This document shows, piece after piece, positions 60,456-64,000 of a DNA stretch of 64,000 nucleotides (position 1 is the first letter of the stretch; each line of letters begins with the position of its first letter). The notes under the pieces are model-generated. The model worked only from the letters and a program-made list of their open reading frames with translations, was not told the origin of the DNA and did not search any database. Origin of the DNA: Ovoidimarina sediminis (lineage in GTDB: Bacteria; Pseudomonadota; Alphaproteobacteria; Rhodobacterales; Rhodobacteraceae). The stretch lies in assembly GCF_032586175.1 (NCBI RefSeq), contig NZ_JAWHTE010000011.1, positions 62,001 through 126,000 on the forward strand, written 5' to 3'. The position numbers were made by a program, and so were the translations under genes.

Positions 60456-60473
60456 GGCTGCCTTGCGGCAGCC
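60456..60473 (-). other. stem with GCAA tetraloop between pufQ and pufB
   Basis: On the minus strand GGCTGCC-GCAA-GGCAGCC, a perfect 7-bp stem capped by a GNRA-type tetraloop. It lies 80 bases before pufB, where the puf message is processed in Rhodobacter, and could protect the 5' end of pufBA RNA. Confidence 0.6.
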
Positions 60474-60499
60474 GCGGAATTCGATACCGGCGCCCGCTG

Positions 60500-60727
60500 T
60501 CACGGGGCGGTGAAGATCATCGGCGTGATGATCCGCGCCTGGCTCCAGGCACGGGCCATCGGCCCCTTGTCGGTCAGGCTGCCCGACCGCACCGCGTGCA
60601 GCGCCCAGGTCAGGCACGCCAGCGGCAGGGTCGCCAGGAAGATGATGGCGAAATAGACGTAGAACTCGGTCCGCGGCGGTTTGTGCGCCCGAACCGGCCC
60701 GGCGATGTTGTTCGTCTGATCCGTCAT
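60500..60727 (-). CDS. pufQ: PufQ, bacteriochlorophyll-related regulatory membrane protein
   Basis: A 75-residue protein with one helix (FYVYFAIIFLATLPLACLTW, about residues 22-41) and the PufQ pattern RTEFYVYFA. PufQ influences bacteriochlorophyll formation, perhaps as a carrier for intermediates or in late steps. Its ATG overlaps the bchZ stop (ATGA), tying puf expression to the bchXYZ transcript. Confidence 0.85.
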   Translation of the reverse strand: MTDQTNNIAGPVRAHKPPRTEFYVYFAIIFLATLPLACLTWALHAVRSGSLTDKGPMARAWSQARIITPMIFTAP

Positions 60728-62193
60728 GTCGTCTCTCCTCCAAGGTCCATGTCGGCCAGGGCCTCCACGGTTTCACGCACCACCCGTTCCGCGCCGTCGG
60801 CCAGCGCCCGCCGCTCGGCGGCGTCGCGCAGCGATTTGGCGGCAGAGATACGGGTGAGAATGGGATGGCTCGCCACGATCCGGTCGAGCGCGGCCTGGGC
60901 ATCGGCATCCCAGGGAAAATCGCGGCGCAGCGTCGTCGGCGTCGCGTCGGCGGCATCGAGGTCGGCGCCGAGCGGCAGGATATGAAACAGCGCGTCGAAC
61001 AGCCCGTTGCAGATCTCCTGCAAAAGGTAGGTCGCGCCGGCATAGCCCATGAAGGGCGTGCCGGTGGCGCGCCGGATCGCGGCGCCCGGGAAGCCCGCGG
61101 GGACGAAGGCCGGCGACGGGCCGTGCCCGCCCTTCATCTCGGCCAGGTACATCTTTTCGTTGATCGAGCCCATCACCACGAGGGGCCGCTTCTGGTGAAT
61201 GAGGCTTCTGACCTCGTCATTGTTCGTCTTCGCGCCCGCGACACGGGCCACCGCGAAGGCGCAGGGAAAGCCCAGATCCTCTTCCAGGAAATGCCTGACG
61301 CCGCGCGCATAGGTTTCGGTCGCCACGATCCCGAAGCTCGCGGTGGCGAAGAAATCCTGCGTGACCGACCGCCAGAGATCCCAGACCGGTTTGATCGTCG
61401 AATGCTTTTCGCGTTCGATGAACGGCTCGGGATCGAGCCCGAGGATCCCGCCCAGCATGCGCAGGAACTTCGTCGTCGAATTCACGCCCACCGGCGCCTG
61501 CAGATAGGGCTTGCCCAGAACTTCGGCCAGCCCGCGGCCGAATTCGCGATACATCACGATATTGGCGTCGGCGTTCACGAGGCCCCGCATCTCGGCCACA
61601 TGGGCGCCCATCGGCATCACCATGTTCACCTCCGCCCCGATGCCTTCGACAAGGCGGCGGATCTCGGCCAGATCCGAGGGCATGTTGAAGGTGCCGTACA
61701 TCGGCCCGAGGATGTTCACGCGGGGCGCGGCGCCCTCGTCGCGCTTCTTCTCGGGGGGCATCCGGCCCTTCGTCATCCCGAACTCGGTGAAGATCCAGGT
61801 CATCGCCCGGTCGGCGGCCTCCCACTGGTCCTCGTCGATGGTGCGCGGCAGGAAGCGCTGGATGTTCGTGCCCTGGGGCGTCACGCCGCCGCCGATCATC
61901 TCGGCGATCGAGCCCGTCACCACCACGGCGGGCAGCGCGGGGTCGAGCGTGCTCCACGCCCGTTTCATCGCACCTTCGGTCCCGTCGCGCCCCAGTTCTT
62001 CCTCGCCGAGACCGGTGGTCACGATCGGAAGCTCATGTGGGGGAAGCGCGTCGGTGTAGTGGAGCACGCTCGTGACGGGCAGGTTTTCGCACCCGACCGG
62101 CCCGTCAATCACAACCTGAAGGCCTTTCACGGCGGTGAAGGCGTAAACCGCGCCCCAGTAGCCGCCGGCCCTGTCATGATCCTGGATCAGCAT
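60724..62193 (-). CDS. bchZ: chlorophyllide reductase subunit Z
   Basis: A 489-residue NifK-like subunit of chlorophyllide a reductase, which reduces ring B to the bacteriochlorin. GPVGCENLPVTS holds a cluster cysteine, and TTGLGEEELGRDG and VTPQGTNIQRFLPRT are typical of BchZ. ATG 62193 (MLIQDHDRAGGYWG) is chosen over a GTG two codons earlier, since AAGG is correctly spaced only for the ATG. The known puf promoter region of Rhodobacter would fall within this gene's 3' part. Confidence 0.95.
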   Translation of the reverse strand: MLIQDHDRAGGYWGAVYAFTAVKGLQVVIDGPVGCENLPVTSVLHYTDALPPHELPIVTTGLGEEELGRDGTEGAMKRAWSTLDPALPAVVVTGSIAEMIGGGVTPQGTNIQRFLPRTIDEDQWEAADRAMTWIFTEFGMTKGRMPPEKKRDEGAAPRVNILGPMYGTFNMPSDLAEIRRLVEGIGAEVNMVMPMGAHVAEMRGLVNADANIVMYREFGRGLAEVLGKPYLQAPVGVNSTTKFLRMLGGILGLDPEPFIEREKHSTIKPVWDLWRSVTQDFFATASFGIVATETYARGVRHFLEEDLGFPCAFAVARVAGAKTNNDEVRSLIHQKRPLVVMGSINEKMYLAEMKGGHGPSPAFVPAGFPGAAIRRATGTPFMGYAGATYLLQEICNGLFDALFHILPLGADLDAADATPTTLRRDFPWDADAQAALDRIVASHPILTRISAAKSLRDAAERRALADGAERVVRETVEALADMDLGGETT

Positions 62194-62210
62194 GGGCACC
62201 CGCCTTCCGG

Positions 62211-62275
62211 CTTCATGTGGCCGGAAATATCCCGGGGGGATCGCCCGCAGGGCGATGGGGGCAGCGCCCCCGGTC
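62211..62275 (-). repeat. REP-like intergenic element, copy B (bchY-bchZ gap)
   Basis: CTTCATGTGGCCGGAAATAT, then CCCGGGGGG, an inner ATCGCCCGCAGGGCGAT stem and the final GGGGGC AGC GCCCCC stem. It is the counterpart of copy A at 42262-42311, with an extra stem inserted. Both copies lie between genes whose products are subunits or successive enzymes in one operon. Confidence 0.65.
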
Positions 62276-62299
62276 CGGCGATATGAAACGGGCGCATCA

Positions 62300-63865
62300 T
62301 CAGATCATCTCCGCGGCCTTCGCCGCCTTCGCCTGTTTGTCGAGCTTCTTCTGATGCTGGGCACGGAAATCGGGGCGCAGGTTCGGCGCGCCCTCCCAGA
62401 CACCCGCGGTATCCTCGTGGCCCACGCCCTCGAAGAACTGGCGCATCTCGTCCATCCGGCCCTTGTTGGCGATCGCGGCGGTCACGACCTCGGCAAGGCT
62501 GCCGGCGCCCGCCGGGCCCATCAGCGGACGGGCGGAAATCAGGTTGGTGAAGTAAAGCGCCGGAACGCCCAGTTCCTTCGCCTTCTGCACGACGGGCGTC
62601 GTGCCGATGGCAAGGTCGGGGCGGATCGCCTCCATCGCCGCAAGATCGTCTTCCAGCGAGGCGCGGAACCGAACCTTCACGCCCTTCGCCTCAAGCCAGT
62701 CGCGGTCGGCGGCCGATTGCACGGTCTTCGGGCAGGCGGTGCCGACATAGGGCACATCCGCCCCACTTTCGATCAGAAGCCGCGCCACCAGAAGTTCCGA
62801 ACCTTCATAGCCCGACAGCGTGATCGTGCCCTTGATGCGCTTTGCATCAAGCGCGGCGCGGATCGCGGGGAGGAACGCGTTCTGCGCCGCGCCGACCTGC
62901 GCCGCGGGCACGCTGAAAGCGTCACCGATCGCCGCAAGCCAGGCCGCCGTGCCGTCATGGCCCACGGGCGCAGAGCCCACGATGGGCCGCCCGGCAGCAT
63001 CGAATTCACGCATCGCGGCGGTGTAGAACGGGTGGATCGCCGCCACCGCCCCGCAATCGAGCGCGGCGTACAGCTCGCGCCATTCGCGGCAGGGCACGAC
63101 CGGCCCCGCAGCAAGGCCCATGGGGCCCAGCATCGCGCCGATCATCACCGGATCGGCGGGGAACATCTCGCCCAGAAGCGTCACTGTCGGCCGATCCGAT
63201 TTGCCCGCGGCCGGGGCCTGCACCGGGCCCGCCATGATCTCTTCGCGCGCGTATTTCAGCATCGCGCCGGCAAGCACGTCCTTCGCTTCCGCATGGGTCG
63301 GGATGCCGAAGCCCGGCACATCGATGCCGACGATCCTGACCCCGTCGATTTCCCGCGGCAGAAGACGCAGCGGCACGCCCGAGGCGGTCGGCACGCAGAG
63401 GTTGGTCACGACGATGGCGTCGTACTTGTCCGGATCGGCCAGATCGTGAACGGCCTCGCGAATATCCTCGAACAGCTTGCCGGTGACGAGCGTTTCGGAA
63501 TTGAACGGCACATAGCCCACCGACCGGCGCGCGCCGTAGAAATGCGACACGAAGGTCAGCCCGTAGACGCAGCAGGCCGACCCCGACAGAACCGTCGCGG
63601 TCCGCCGCATGCGAAGGCCCACGCGGAGAGAGCCGAAGGCGGGGCACATCGATTGCGGCTTGTCGTGGGGGCCTTGCGGATAGTCGGCGGCATACTGGTC
63701 GAGGATCTCGGATTTCCCGGCCATCCGCGCCGCGGCTTCCATCTCGGCCGCGCCCGCATGGCAGCCGCCGGTGGCCGCGCCCCGGGGTTCGGGCAGGTCG
63801 CCGCGCGCCTCGCCCCGGATCACCTCGGCCTCTGCCGCGCCGTCATATGTGACTTCGCCCGTCAC
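62300..63865 (-). CDS. bchY: chlorophyllide reductase subunit Y
   Basis: A 521-residue NifD-like subunit. The cluster cysteines are in QSMCPAFGSLR, SGSACCVYGL and TNLCVPTASG. The first about 45 residues (MTGEVTYDGAAEAEVIRGEA and on to ATGGCHAG) are variable. The start is GTG, overlapping the stop of a small upstream frame as GTGA. With BchX and BchZ it reduces chlorophyllide a. Confidence 0.95.
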   Translation of the reverse strand: MTGEVTYDGAAEAEVIRGEARGDLPEPRGAATGGCHAGAAEMEAAARMAGKSEILDQYAADYPQGPHDKPQSMCPAFGSLRVGLRMRRTATVLSGSACCVYGLTFVSHFYGARRSVGYVPFNSETLVTGKLFEDIREAVHDLADPDKYDAIVVTNLCVPTASGVPLRLLPREIDGVRIVGIDVPGFGIPTHAEAKDVLAGAMLKYAREEIMAGPVQAPAAGKSDRPTVTLLGEMFPADPVMIGAMLGPMGLAAGPVVPCREWRELYAALDCGAVAAIHPFYTAAMREFDAAGRPIVGSAPVGHDGTAAWLAAIGDAFSVPAAQVGAAQNAFLPAIRAALDAKRIKGTITLSGYEGSELLVARLLIESGADVPYVGTACPKTVQSAADRDWLEAKGVKVRFRASLEDDLAAMEAIRPDLAIGTTPVVQKAKELGVPALYFTNLISARPLMGPAGAGSLAEVVTAAIANKGRMDEMRQFFEGVGHEDTAGVWEGAPNLRPDFRAQHQKKLDKQAKAAKAAEMI

Positions 63866-63993
63866 TCCGCCGCACCTGCGAATTCCGACAGCCGGATATC
63901 GGCCAGAAGCCGCCGGATCTTTTCGGGCGGCACCTGCGCGAGCGTGGCGCGGATCTCCGCAATCAAGGCGTCTCTGACCGCTTCAGGCCTCAT
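63862..63993 (-). CDS. possible small protein between bchX and bchY (43 residues)
   Basis: ATG 63993 opens a 43-codon frame, MRPEAVRDALIAEIRATLAQ then VPPEKIRRLLADIRLSEFAG and AAE, with helical, charged composition unlike a random frame. Its start overlaps the bchX end by 11 bases and its stop overlaps the bchY GTG by four, as a real coupled gene would. I know of no described gene here; it could also be the leader of bchY translation. Confidence 0.4.
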   Translation of the reverse strand: MRPEAVRDALIAEIRATLAQVPPEKIRRLLADIRLSEFAGAAE

Positions 63994-64000
63994 CGTAGAT
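63983..64000 (-). CDS. bchX: chlorophyllide reductase BchX, last codons
   Basis: Only the final five codons are inside the window, reading IYDEA then a TGA stop. The place upstream of bchYZ and an ending like other BchX proteins (a tyrosine-aspartate near the C-terminus) support the call. The rest of this NifH-like subunit lies to the right of the window. Confidence 0.6.
   Translation of the reverse strand: MYDEA

Overview
The window looks like a chromosomal segment of a GC-rich purple alphaproteobacterium of the Rhodobacter group (Rhodobacterales). The main evidence is a photosynthesis gene cluster (PGC) with bchFNBHLM-lhaA-puhABC, ppaA-ppsR, bchG-bchP-idi and bchXYZ-pufQBALMX. PufX is known from Rhodobacter and close relatives. 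No pufC, LH2 (puc), crt, bchE, bchC or bchDIO gene is present, and no rRNA, tRNA, insertion sequence, phage or CRISPR array was seen.

Layout. 1-27.9 kb is mixed housekeeping DNA: an OsmC fragment, a membrane spermidine-synthase-like protein, phosphate and cation transporters, bioY, purB, two adjacent CPBP proteases, accD-folC, a Hint protein, zapE, an MFS carrier, the two enzymes of glutathione-dependent formaldehyde oxidation (fghA and adhI, 3 kb apart), a TetR/AEC-transporter divergon with a readable operator, an SOS-type imuB with a LexA box, and a lap-nlpC pair. 28.0-30.1 kb is a compact inorganic-carbon operon: beta-carbonic anhydrase, SbtA-type bicarbonate transporter and SbtB-type PII protein. 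asd follows.

31.7-64.0 kb is the PGC. It opens with bciB (8-vinyl reductase), which has its own PpsR box, then cytochrome c2 (cycA), hemA and puhE. A tightly overlapped leftward run follows: bchF-N-B-H-L-M-lhaA-puhA-B-C-bciE-acsF. ppaA-ppsR-bchG-bch2-bchP-idi run rightward from the divergent control region at 49.2-49.5 kb, which holds two PpsR boxes; a fourth box lies just before bchG. dxs and the leftward bchX-Y-Z-pufQBALMX operon close the window, so the puf end abuts the bchP-idi end.

How it works together. hemA feeds tetrapyrrole synthesis. BchH, BchM, AcsF with BciE, BciB, BchLNB, BchF, BchXYZ, BchG and BchP carry the chain from protoporphyrin to phytylated bacteriochlorophyll a, while dxs and idi supply isoprenoid. 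PufLM and PuhA form the reaction centre, PufAB the LH1 ring, PufX the ring opening, and PuhB, PuhC, PuhE and LhaA assist assembly. Cytochrome c2 re-reduces the reaction centre. PpaA and PpsR sense redox and light and repress through the TGT-N12-ACA boxes.
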